Shown here piece by piece: positions 47,858 through 59,563 of a stretch of 64,000 bases of DNA. Source of the stretch: Toxorhynchites rutilus septentrionalis (lineage: Eukaryota > Arthropoda > Insecta > Diptera > Culicidae). The first letter of the stretch is position 1, and each line of letters starts with the position of its first letter. The DNA lies in contig NC_073745.1 of NCBI RefSeq assembly GCF_029784135.1, positions 238,627,164-238,691,163 of the forward strand, in the 5' to 3' direction. Under the pieces are notes generated by a model. It was given only the letters and a program-made list of their open reading frames with translations, was not told where the DNA came from and searched no databases. Both the position numbers and the translations under genes were made by a program.

Positions 47858-49446
47858 TGATTGATCTTCTAATCGACCCCGTTGAATTTACCTTATACTA
47901 TAAAATTCCTAGTATTTCTAACAAAACTCATCATTAGAATATCAGCTTATTTTCAGACACAATTCTCGTTCAAGATTTTTCAACCACTTGCAAATAACAT
48001 GTTTCTCCGTTACATGGAATAAATGTTTTCTACAGAAAATATGATAGAATAAAGACAGCCCTAAATCGGACAATTCCTTCCTCGAGTTCTGCTCTTATCA
48101 ACACATCCGGCGATCCTTTTTTTGGTATAGATAGAAGAAGGTATAGAAATGCGTTTCATCACATTAAAATCCATTTCCAGTTTCGAACAAAAATCAATTT
48201 CGCTAGCGCAAACATCAAATGGACTAACAGCACTTGTCACTATGTGATTGTAGAACATATGAAAATGTAATTTTCCGAATTTTCCCTTTTTCCTTCAGAG
48301 TTTTCCGAAAAATTTTCAATTGTCATGTTCGGAGGGGTCATACCATCATAGAAACGTTTCTCATACTCAAAAACCCTCACATCCCAAATTGTGCTTGATT
48401 GCAGAAGTTTGTGTTTCGTTTGTATGGCAGCCCCCCTTAGAGAGGGGGAGGAGTGTATTCACCATAGAAACGTTTCGTTCCCTGTAAAACCTTCACATGC
48501 CAAATTTGGCTCCAATTGCTTGATTAGTTTTCGAGTTATGCAGAAATTTGTGTTTTATTTGTATGACAGCTCACCCTTAGAGAGCGGGAGGAGTGTCTAA
48601 CCACCACATAAATATTTATGGCATCCTAAAACCTCCACATACCAAATTTGGTTTCGTTTGCTTGATTAATTCTCGAGTAATTCAGAAATTGTAATTGTCG
48701 AGTAATTCGAGTAATTCAGAATTTGTGTTTCATTTCTATGGCAGCCGCACCCCCTCTCCTCAGAAAGGTGGGAGGAGTCTTGAACTACCTCAGAAATGTT
48801 TGTTGCCCCCTAATACCTCCACATGCCATATTTGGTTAAGTTAGCTGGATACAGAAAGTTGTATGGCAGTCACCCCAGAGTGTCTATTCGCGATGGAAAA
48901 GTTTCGTGTCCCTTGAAACATTCGTATGACAATTTTGACTCCATTTGCTTGATTAGTTTTAGAATAATGCAGAAATTTGACTTTCATTTGTATGGCAGTT
49001 CCCCCTTAGAGAGGGGTGCGAAGTGTATCACCACCATAGAAACCTCCATATGCTAAATTTCGTTTCATTTGCTTGAATAATTCCCGAGTAATGTAGAAAT
49101 TTGTGTTTCATTTGTATGGCAGCAACCATTATCCATCCCCCCGCCCCCCTTAGAGAGGGGGTGGAAAATCTAACCATCACATAATCATTTATTGCACCCT
49201 AAAACCTCCAAATGCCAAATTTCGTTCCATTTGCTTGATTAATTACCGAGTAATGCAGAAATTTGTGTTTAATTTGTATGGCAGCCCCCCCTTAGAGAAG
49301 GGGGAGGCGTCTCAAACTATCACGAAAACCCCGGCCCCAAAAACCCCTACATACCAATTTTCTTCTTGATCGGTTCAGTAGTTTCCTTGTCCATAAGAAT
49401 CAGACAGTCAGACAGACAGACAGAAATCCATTTTCATATATATAGA
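47858..49446 (-). mobile_element. Helitron-like element, copy 1, 3' end missing, internal repeat array
   Basis: 5' terminus on the minus strand at 49,446: A|TCTATATATATGAAAATGG, then CTGTCTGTCTGTC. Interior made of repeats of about 145 bp with ATTTGTATGGCAG, runs of C then TTAGAGAGGGG, and CATGCCAAATTTGGTT. The homologous part ends at 47,858, some 120 bp before where the CTAG terminus should be. No Rep/helicase coding, so non-autonomous. Confidence 0.75.
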
Positions 49447-49762
49447 TTCAGCCATTCCATGTGAAACCGATATTGCGGTTCCCAGATTTTCGTGAAAAGT
49501 GGTAGATTTGTTCTTAATCGCAAAATATATCCGTATATTTTATTTTTTATTAGGATGTTAATTTCCATTTCAGAGTGGTCCGAAAAATCCATTTGTTCGC
49601 CTTTTTAAATTATAGCTTTTGAACTACTGAATCGATTTAAATGGTCGGCATATCTAATTAAAGACAATTTTTTAGATAATTATTACACTTGTAAAAAAGT
49701 TGGATTTTGTTTCCATTATTTTTGATTGTACTTTATTTTTGATATATTTTTTTTTATATTAT

Positions 49763-50528
49763 TAGCTGACCCGGCAAACTTCGTCCCGCCCAAAATTTGT
49801 TTTTTGTTATCAATACCTTCAAACATTCACGTTTTCTTATTATGAGAAAGTTCATGGGTCCAATCGCAGAACTGTACATTGATTGATCTTCTAATCGACC
49901 CCGTTGAATTTCCTAGTATTTCTAACAAAACTCATCATTATAATATCAGATTATTTTCAGACACAATTCTCGTTCAAGATTTTTCAAACACATGCAAAGA
50001 ACATGTTTCTCCGTTACCCGTTACCCGTTACCCGTGCCCCGTAAAACCATCACATGCCAAATTTGGTTCCATTTGCTTGATTAGTTTTCGGGTTATGCAG
50101 AAATTTGTGTTTCATTTGTATGACAGCCCACCCTTAGAAAGCGGGAAGAGTGTCTAGCCACCATAGAAACATTTATTGCATCTTAAAACCTCCACATGCC
50201 AAATTTGGTTTCGTTTGCTTGATAAATTCTCGAGTAATTCATAAATTTGTGTTTCATTTGTATGACAGCCCCCCTTTAGAGAGGGGGGTGTGGGGGTAGT
50301 GTTGCACCCTAAAACTTCAATATGCCTATTTTGGTTTCATTTGCTTGAGTAATTCCCGAGTAATGCAGAAATTTGTGTTTCATTTGTATGGCAGCCCCCC
50401 TCTAAGAGAGGGAAGGAGGAGTATCTAACTACCGTAAAAACATTTATTGCATCCTAAAATCTTCACATGCCAAATTTGGTTTAATTTGCTTGATTAATTC
50501 CCGAGTAATGCAGAAACTTGTGTTTCAT
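49763..50528 (-). mobile_element. Helitron-like element, copy 2, 5' end missing
   Basis: 3' terminus on the minus strand (GGGACGAAGTTTGCCGGGTC then AGCTAA instead of AGCTAG) at 49,763, the conserved subterminal region with TTGATTGATCTTCTAATCGA, then about three repeat units. It stops abruptly at about 50,528 within a unit. Confidence 0.75.
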
Positions 50529-51275
50529 ATACACGAGCATAGATTCTGGGATGAGTTAGACAAGCAATGAAAAAAGTTTTGGTTAAAATTGTCGTGTTTG
50601 TTTTCGCTCCACCAGATCGAATTCAAACCATTTGAATATACATTCTCACATAGTTGAAGGCTCAAACATGTATACGAAAAAAGTATGACACGAAAGAAAA
50701 AATGAAAATATTTTCTACCTCTGGGGCATAACTTATTTGATATAGATCTGATTTATTTCAAAATTCGCTAGTCATCTTAGCGTTCTGAGTGCTCATGTCG
50801 TCGCTTTCAGATGATTTATTCTTATGTTATATCGATTCCTTCTCGTATGAGAATGCTCGCGGCTATTGATTTGTTTGAGACTTTTCTTTTTTATATTCAT
50901 AGGTTTCAAGAACAGGATCGGAAAAAATGTATGGCGGTCAGTACTCGGTTTCGATGTGACCAAGTCACATCGTCACCTGGGCCCCGCTTAGAGTCTCCCA
51001 TTCCTGAATGGTGATAGCTGTGTTTCCTTTATCGTGGGTTGCACTCTATTTGGTTTATATTTTATTTAGATTGTTTTTCATTCAGAGTATATTGTGATCT
51101 GATAGCTAGTTTGTTTTCAATTCTTCCAAACTGCATCTCAATTATGAATTCAAAAATTGTAGAATTAATTATCGTTCAAATCTCGGTCCATGTTTTTAAA
51201 AAATGTCTACAATAACAGTAACGGTAATATTATGAAATACAGAGTTATTTTCAGATGTAAAAAAAATTCAGAATG
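50529..51275. other. No gene seen
   Basis: AT-rich intergenic DNA with short frames only; no repeat or motif recognised. Confidence 0.4.
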
Positions 51276-51437
51276 ATTATTCTTTTTTTTCTGTATTATA
51301 GTGACGACTTTCAACGCTTCTGGCTGGTTCGTCACTTTTACCTTCCATTTTGGAAGAATGTCGGGAATGAGAATTGAACTCGTGATCTTGAGCGTGAGAA
51401 GTATGGATGTTACCTCCACGCCAGATTGGCTCCATGA
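51276..51437 (-). mobile_element. tRNA-derived SINE, family C, copy 1 (fragment)
   Basis: The minus strand reads TCTGGCGTGGAGGTAACATC, then a B box GAGTTCAATTCTCATTCCCG and GACATTCTTCC. The same order is at 63,141-63,335. It differs from families A and B in head and body. Confidence 0.65.
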
Positions 51438-52860
51438 TTATTCTTTTCATTTTCTTCGTTTAAACTGTGTCATTGAATGTTGACGCGAAGCTTTGCTTTT
51501 CCATGCATTTCAGTTTGTGTTTTGGTCTTGTCTCGACGAATTATAGTTTTCAACTAATGTAGATGAGGTAAATGATGTTGGTTTGTCCAGTCGAAAATAT
51601 GATCTTGGTTTGTTCACTTTTTTAGAAGTTCAAACTCAGTGCACCTGTGTCAAATCATGTATTCAAATGTTCTAAAACATATAAAAAAAAAGTCTTTTTC
51701 ATGATTTACAGTTTTTTTATAGGATATTTGAATGCATTCGCATGTTTTAAAGGTTTATAAAGTCCACCTTCTATTGGTGTCAATGCACCCCTCATTTGAG
51801 CTAACTTTCAATCAACCACCAGATGATTATTTAGTATATTTAGTAGTATAGTATTCAGACCATTTCTGGATTATAACACTTACAATTATTGTAAACATCA
51901 AGTTTGCACACCGTTTGTATCAGATTTAGAGTAGTGCGGGGAAAGAGCGCACGGGGTAAAAGTGAGCGTTGGCTTTTTTGAAGCAAACGAGCATAAAAAT
52001 TCAACAGCAGTGCATTCGTTTGATACATTATTACACCTGCAGCTCACACATATAAACATGATACATTTCATAAAATTGGCAAAAATTTATGAGGTAAAAA
52101 GAGTTTTGCGATGTTTTGATCTAATTTTTTTCAATTTTGGGGATGATGATTTACTTACCTAAAATAACTGGAAATTTCGAAACTACACCGTCAAGGGAAC
52201 CTTCATTATACAGTAGATGATAGTGCGTATTCGTTTTTGTAAAAAAGTTCAGGGGCTTTAAAAAAAACGATTAGTTCAAAAATTGTTTGTGGGGCAAAGG
52301 AGCGCAGTGGCTGTGAGGCAAAAGTTCGCACATTGTTTTTTTTTCAACAATGAGTTTCAAATAAATCAAGTGAAGGAAACTATGTATCAATAAACTTGAT
52401 CTATAAAAACAGATAAAACTGGAAGTGGATTATATCTGTGTTATAGCCGCAAGGGTGACGTAGGACTATCGTTGATTTAGTTATCATTTGTTTTCAGTTG
52501 CATTTGAAACAATTCTGAATGAATGAATAAATGGATATTTGGGGGACTTCGAAAACGAGAGCGTTACGTTGAAGGCACATTGAGCAAAAGAAGCAATCAC
52601 ACGAAAGTTATGTAATACATAATACATTGCTTGCATTGTGATATGATTTGTATTCCATTTCCAATAGACAAAATATCTGTTGCATCAAATCAGTCTACAT
52701 AATTTTTGCGTTCGCTCATCCATTCTCACAACACCCATTTCTCGTTTGAGAAATTGTTGCATAAACATCGTTTGCCAGTGCGCATAGAGCGAGAATTCCT
52801 TCTTAAGATTCATTGCACCTCTAATAAATTACCGAAAGACGTGGTCTTACGTTGATCGCA

Positions 52861-53723
52861 CTTGATTGAAAAATCACAGAACCAAATGTATTTGGTCGCA
52901 GTATTATATGGATAGAAAACATAATGAACGCTTTCGCTTGAATGTAATTTTCAATTCCAACGGCACTGGCAGATTATTTATCAGCAACGATAACATCTTT
53001 CCGGAATCTTCTCGACGGATGGATCAACCAAACGAAAATAATTCCGCGCGTGTATGTGTGTGTGTGTGGCGGCTGCTCCGATGTCTCCGATGTTTTTCGA
53101 TGCTGATACTCTCTTGGCTCCTTCACAGTTCCAAACAAACTGAATGCCTTGCAGGTCAGGTCAGGCCAGGTAATGAATTCCTCGATCCCTCGCCGTCCAG
53201 CTCGTTCAGTTTGTTCAACTCGTTCAGTAACGATGTTGTCTTGTCGATGTCCTCACGAAAAATGAATGCTTTTGACCACCAGAGTATCGCTTAAGTATGC
53301 TTTTTGCTCGTGATTGAAATCGAGAGAAGGTGTGGTTTACGATGGCAATTTGGAAGGCAAACTAGAGGCGAATGAACTCTCTGAGTTTGAAACTTTCTGC
53401 GACTGAGCAATGATCGATTGAAAATTATATGATTTTCGCGATGCGAAACATTTTCCGTCGCGCGCATCCAATATTGGATACGAAAATATCCTAATGATGG
53501 GGAAGAATAATCTTCAGAAGCTTTCCTACTAATTGCACTTGACGATAACGATAACATCTTTCCAGATTCTCCTCGATACTCGAAGCCCACCAGTGGTTAA
53601 TGCTAACTCGATAACCACTTGTTCATTGTACTTGAATGAAAAATCACAAAACCAAATGTATTTGGTCGTATTATATGGATAGAAAACATTAAAATAAACT
53701 CTTTCGCATGAATGTATTTTTCA
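52861..53723. repeat. Direct repeat of about 93 bp, 770 bp apart
   Basis: 52,861-52,953 and 53,631-53,723 share AAAATCACA.AACCAAATGT, ATTTGGTCG, TATTATATGGATAGAAAAC and CTTTCGC.TGAATGTA. A second, shorter block (CGATAACATCTTTCC) occurs at 52,987 and 53,551. Might be remains of an older duplicated or LTR-flanked element; not resolved. Confidence 0.6.
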
Positions 53724-54058
53724 TCATACCATTTCGTTCGGTTGTTTAAGAGCTACTAACGCCTAAAATCTCGGTCTCCGGCGTAACGCTTTCGTTTTCG
53801 AAACTTTGATTTTACACCCCGGTATAGAAATGAAAGACGTAGTCCTACGTCAAAATAAAAATAATTTGGTGTCCGTCCTCATGATTTAACTCAAGAGCGG
53901 AGCAACGGATTTAAACAGTCAGTATCAGGATTGTTGCGTCTTAGTCTACATCAGGTTTATATGTCCAAAAGAAATTATATACCGCGAATATAGATTACGT
54001 ACATAAAAATAACATCTGTGGGAACTTAAGTATTCGAAATGATTTATATCAATATATC

Positions 54059-54094
54059 AATTGTGGGTGGGACGAAGTTCACTGGATCAGCTAG
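54059..54094 (+). mobile_element. Helitron 3' end relic
   Basis: GGTGGGACGAAGTTCACTGG followed by ATCAGCTAG and T matches the 3' terminus of the local Helitron family (GGCGGAACGAAG...GGGTCAGCTAG|T). Only about 36 bp are recognisable. Confidence 0.5.
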
Positions 54095-54596
54095 TTTCTT
54101 AATAGAATTCTGATTCAAATGATGGACATTTTCAGGTATCTTATATTGTCAGTCTCCAACCTCCTAAAAATTTCCTCGTGGTATGTTCGACCATAACACC
54201 CACCCACCTCCACCAATAACATATCATACAGCACCCCCCACCACCCCACTGGATAGTGCCAACACACTCTAGTAATGATGCTTCTCCCGCTGATAATGAT
54301 AAAGCATTTATTTTTGTTACAAGTTACCTCAGAAGTACAATTCAATAAGTGCGCACTCTTGCCCCGTACGGTGCGCACCTTTGCCCCCACTATGGGGTAA
54401 AAGTACGCATTTGTCATTTTGTATTAAAATAGGTGTTTATCCAACTACAAATAAAGCTCGAGAAATTGTATTACGTTTCGAAGGTTATATATATATAGTT
54501 ACAATTTGTCAGTAAACTGAATTTTATTTGCTTTTATTTCAAGAGTTATTGGACGACAAAAGTTAGGTGCGCACCTTTGCCCCCCACTACTCTATA

Positions 54597-56050
54597 CATC
54601 TAAATCATGTAATTAATGCATCTTGATGACCTCAACTTTGATCATTCTTTGTCCGATTCGCTGATGTTGGTTTGTCCACATGATTTCCATGACATCCGCT
54701 TCGCGCGCTGCAATTTTGATTCGTTTTGTTTTGTTATCCTCCGTGCGAAGCAGAAACAAAGTTTCTCTGTGTTGAGTACTGCTCACCTTCAAAATACCCA
54801 AGAAAAGGCAATATTCTGAAGAAAGCCTGAGTTATGAATGGATCAATATGATGACAGTAAACTCAAGCAATGAGAAATGAAAGATTTACTTGAAAATTCG
54901 ATTTTTTTCATTCAAGAATGGTGATTTCTAAAACAGGACAAACCATGATCTTAATTTTTCTTTGAAAAAAAATCGTTAAAAATATAACAATTTAGATGAT
55001 TTGAACGCTATATGGTATTATTAGCAACTAGAGACTTGGGGCTTTTCTACAAACCCAAACTCGTCTTGATTATATGTGATTTTAATGAAGAAAAATCGAT
55101 TTGCATTTACTAGTTGCGTTAAAACACCCTAAATTGAACAAACCAAAATCATTCACCCTATAATTGTATAATTTCAATTCTGTTTGATTTTTTTTTATGA
55201 GAGGCACGTTGCTTTGGGCCACCCTGTATGTTCTGGTTGAACTAGAGGCTGGACGAAGCACCAAAAGTAAAAATAAATTTATTAATGCACGCTTGTTGGT
55301 GATAATCCTCGTCGATAATCGTATTTAGTCATTGCACGAATTTTTTTTCGGATCATTCAATTTTTACTATTCCCTCTATTACCGTCAGATGATAGCATCA
55401 ACCCTCGTTATTGGCAAGTTTAATAACATATACAGCTTATACGAAATACTTTGCCGAATCGATCGGAATGTTCGAAAGTCTCCTTTGTTCGTAGTTTTGT
55501 GATGAGTGGTTTAGTTATGTTTGCCCGAACCATCCAGGGAAAGTAGGGGAATCTTCTGAGCCACGTTTCGTTCCGGGCTACTTCTTGAAATGAATTTGAT
55601 TGTTTTGATAGAAGTTGAGTTGAGGAAATGAGCAGTAGAGCATTGCATTGAAAATCATTTTTGGGGTTCGTTGTTTGTTTTTGATTAAACAATTGCGGGA
55701 AGTCTGGATGATTAAATTTGTTAGATGAAGGTGAGTTTGGGTTATGCTTTGCTCTGAACTAATTTGTTGGGATGAATCGCGAGTTCTGTTGTGGTAAGAA
55801 ACATAGCATAGAGACAATACTATGAGCATTTGTCAAGTGTTGCATTCGTCTTGCTTCCTGACTCTGTTCGAAATTTTCTCAGTTACCGATGTTCACTCGC
55901 GCTTATCTTAGACGGTGAAATCGAGTGCTTGACGACCCATTTCGCAGTAGAAATTCATCATAATATTTCTGTACACAGAGAAAGCAATGGAATGCGCACG
56001 TAAAGACTGAAATTGGAAGTTTCACATCCAATCGAATTCAACAAAGTGAA
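54597..56050. other. No gene seen
   Basis: AT-rich; overlapping minus-strand frames of up to 90 codons (55,420-55,829) carry no motif. No repeat boundary recognised. Confidence 0.4.
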
Positions 56051-56052
56051 TA

Positions 56053-56487
56053 CAGTAAACATTCACTAACTGGGCGAAAAGGGAAGACCAGTTATCGACA
56101 TTTGCGTTTTAACCTGGGCTGGTATGTTAAACGTCAAATAAAATCGAGGGGAACTTCAATGAATTGTTTGATTTGCGTTGACCATAAAATTGGATAACCA
56201 AAAGGATTCCAATGGAATTTTCGCATTGAGTGTGACAACAGATATGGAATATAATTTGAGGAAATTATTTTTTCTGTAATTTAATCAATGTTTTTGTCAT
56301 GCGAAAATAATTTCAATTTTCATAACATTTCAAATTACATTCGAATGCCCCTCACAACAAATCTTCCATTTGAATATGGCGTCGATTGTTTACGAAATTC
56401 AGTTTTAACTGGTCCAAGGACTAGTTAACGTTCACCCTGTTAAAACGCAGACCAGTTAAACCAGGACCAGTTAGCGAACGATTTCTG
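56053..56487. mobile_element. MITE with pogo/Tigger-like TIRs, 435 bp
   Basis: Left end CAGTAAACATTCACTAACTG; right end in complement CAGAAATCGTTCGCTAACTG. TA at 56,051-56,052 and 56,488-56,489. The subterminal ACCAGTTA motif recurs several times inside both ends. CAGT...TAACTGG ends with TA target sites are typical of pogo/Tigger-group elements; assignment by ends only. No coding. Confidence 0.75.
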
Positions 56488-56489
56488 TA

Positions 56490-58858
56490 TAATAGAACTG
56501 AGAAGATGATACATAAAATTTTTAAAAAACCAATTTATGCCCAAGAAGAAAGCTTTAAGTAAAATAATTATACCAGCACATTCTCAGCTCGATCCATTAA
56601 ATACTTTAAAAAGTAAATATTGGATCGTCACTTTCTTCCATCCCTCAGGGGCAAATCCTACTTCACCCGACAGCTGCTTTCCTCGAAAGATAATAATCAA
56701 CCCTCTCTTCGTCTATGTGTACCTTTCGAGCCCCTGCCATAGGAAGCTGCTGATAACAACCAGGAAGTATACAATGAATAGGAAGCGTTCCTTCATATGA
56801 TGAAGAAAGAGAAATTTTGCACCGTTTGGGGAACTCAATTTATATGAAAAGTATTCTTCCTTCACACCATGTTATTTTACCACGAGCCAACGAAGGAGTC
56901 GGAGCATTGTTTTCTAGGAAAATGTGTGAAATTTGATAAAAGGTGTCCAAAGGTGCGAGTACGAGAATCGTATATTGTTATAGCACATATGCCTCGTGCC
57001 GATAGTGGCAATGGATCAAGTCCTACAGGAGAGAGACGAAACAACGGAAGGAAGCTATGGAATTTATGGAGGGTTCGACCCTAGTGAACGATAAGGGTTT
57101 AGTAGCGGGGGAATTGCACCAACCAATGAAGATTTATTGGCATAACTTCCGTCGATTTCCGATTAGGGTTGCACCGTGGAAATTCCAGAGGAATTTCAGC
57201 GATTGAAACAGTTCAGCTTCAACCTGTCATTTTTTCTACTGTATTATCTCTTGATGGGGGAGTAATCTCCCACAAGTGTCCATTTTACGATTGTCAAACC
57301 CTTGAGTGACACCAATAAGTGCGGGTGTGAACGGACATTAGGGCAGACGTTCGCCGATTAAGTTCATCATCGTCAGACACAGTGATTAGATGCCGAAACA
57401 AAAAAAAAACTCTGCATGCCAAGCGAAGACAGCTTCTGGATGCAGACCAGATACGACGACGCAAGATGGAATCGTGCGATAGCACCAATTAATCCTCGAT
57501 AAACCAAATTAGTTTCGGCGGAATAGAGACAAACGCGAGGAGGAACGAGTGAGCAGGCGACAGCGATAATGATACATATATTCAATCGCTTAAGGGTATT
57601 GGTTAGTAGCTCGAATGGTCTGGTGGAGTTTCATGGTCTTTTTATGGCCCGAAAAGGTGATTGAATACCCGGTCCTCTTTTCCAGTGTTTTTTCGCTATA
57701 AAGTTATAATGACGCATTAAGGGACAATTAACACCTTTCTCTAACTTACCTGAAGTTCATAAATTTCGAAGAAAGTATCGAAGAAGGATGCAGATTCTCT
57801 CAGTCAGACAACTTTTGTAATTACTAAGGTTCATGAAACCATTAGATGTTTTATAATAGGGCCATTCAGTTGAGAGGAAAAATCGATTGCTCGGGAATCA
57901 ACAAAGCTCAAACAAACCATCTTGAAGAAAAAAGTTCCATGGGATTCAGTTAGAGATGGGTTTGCCCATATAAAACTGTCCTCCATTATAATAATGTGGA
58001 GTAGGATCGAGGAGAGGTGTATAAACTCCTTAGCATTGGTGCCCAGAAAAAGTTAAGTTATATATTGGTTCCGAAATGAATGCAATTGATATCCATCGAA
58101 ATATAACAGATGCATCGCAAGGGATATTTTTGTCATTTCGCTGCAATGAGGCCTCGTAGGAATGGCAGGATGGATATGTATGCCCTTAGGGCGATGTCAA
58201 AGTTTGATGAATTACTGATTGCTGTTGCTGACTGAATATCTTATACCTGCAAGATGAGTTCGATAGAATTATTTATTTTGTTTCGCCGCAGTCACAAGAA
58301 TGTTAAGTTTGAACTACCGTTGGATGTATTCATTTTATTAACAAAAGTTTCTCTTGCAATGACACGACCAAGCAGCATGCCGAAGAATAAATTAAGTAGT
58401 CTCTACACTCCAACTAGCGTTGTCAGAAAGCATTTCATTTTCGACAGAAAACATGCCATTTCTTGCCTTGAAGCGTCAAATAGGCAAATAATGTCATGTG
58501 TCTCCCAACGCTTTAAAATGTTTGTATGTATGGAAGCAGAAGCATCTCTTTCTTTTTTCTTTTTTCATCTTTTTTGGGATTGCACCCAAACAAAGTCCAA
58601 ACGACAACAACGGGAATCGAACAACGGGGACGCAGGATTGTTTTACACGACCATGCTTTCCAAATGGCTAATGATGCTCCAGCAGATGTTTAGCAAAAGC
58701 GTGATAATATTGAACCTGATTATAAAATGAAGTTGGAAAATGTTTTCTAAAAGTAAAGAAGGAGCGCATGAAGGAGAGCAATATCTATCTCGGTCTGGGT
58801 CGTGCGTGTGGCAAAGTGGGAAGCTTATCTTTTGTTTCGCTCGCTCGTATTAACCTTA
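56490..58858. other. No recognised gene
   Basis: The longest frame is plus-strand 58,254-58,730 (158 codons), with no known motif and a run of Phe from poly(T); likely chance. No repeat boundaries found by eye. Confidence 0.35.
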
Positions 58859-58860
58859 TA

Positions 58861-59548
58861 CACCCAGGTTTTTTACGCGGTTTTTTTTTGCGTGGGTTTT
58901 TTACGAGTTTTTTTACGCGGATTTTCCAATTAATGCGGTTTTTTTACGCGGTATTTTACGAGATACGTAGGAAAAAGACCAGTGCAATATCACATCTCCC
59001 CCTCAGCTCACATTTTTCTCTTTTGTTTCCTCAGAGCATATTACGGTAATTAGTACTTGTGACGCAACTTAGCGCTTATGAAGGAAATTAGTGCCGCACC
59101 TTATCACGATTCTTATGTGGATTTTAGGTGTTAGGAAACGGGTAGCTCAGCGGGCTGTACAACGGGGCGGGGTTTTTATGGGCAGCGATTCGTGAATGGA
59201 TTTCCCTGTCTACTTAGCTCTGGATGGTCCAACAGTGGTACTGCACGTGTCTCGGCAGTAGAGTATACACATCACAAAGGAATCTTCTAGCATTAGCAGA
59301 TGTCCTCATTCGTGAGGAAACCGAACTAAAGCTACCAGTAACCAACGAAATTGCAGGAAAAAACTACTTGTTTTCGGAAGCGAGTAACAATCAACTTTTT
59401 ACTTCCGTTCTACGTAAGGATAGTCCCATTTGATATCTATCATTAGCTGACATGGTTTTTTTACGCGGATTTTCCAATTAACGCGGTTTTTTTGTACGCG
59501 GTTTTTTTTACGAAGTACGTATCCCCCGCGTAAAAAAAAACCTGGGTG
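58861..59548. mobile_element. TA-flanked TIR element, 688 bp, with ACGCGG-rich ends
   Basis: Left end CACCCAGGTTTTTTACGCGG; right end in complement CACCCAGGTTTTTTTTTACG(CGG). TA at 58,859-58,860 and 59,549-59,550. Each end holds several further copies of TTTTTTACGCGG and GGATTTTCCAATTAA.GCGG as subterminal repeats (58,915-58,960 and 59,457-59,505). No transposase. Similar ends occur in Tc1/pogo-like elements; superfamily uncertain. Confidence 0.8.
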
Positions 59549-59563
59549 TATTGCCGTATCATA

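Larger units (their letters stand above)
51929..54592. mobile_element. 2.66-kb TA-flanked TIR element with subterminal repeats, non-autonomous
   Basis: Left end GAGTAGTGCGGGGAAAGAGC; right end in complement GAGTAGTGGGGGGCAAAGGT, with TA outside each (51,927-51,928 and 54,593-54,594). Next to the ends are further copies of GGGGCAAA.GTGCGCAC: at about 52,291-52,335 (with GTGGGGCAAAGGAGCGCA) and 54,340-54,420, where a near-palindrome (TTGCCCCGTACGG) lies. No transposase. The interior is composite (direct repeat of 93 bp, Helitron end). Confidence 0.65.

Noticed and set aside
58254..58730. 158-codon protein
   Set aside because: No recognisable domain and a poly-Phe run from a T tract; no neighbouring exon or promoter evidence.
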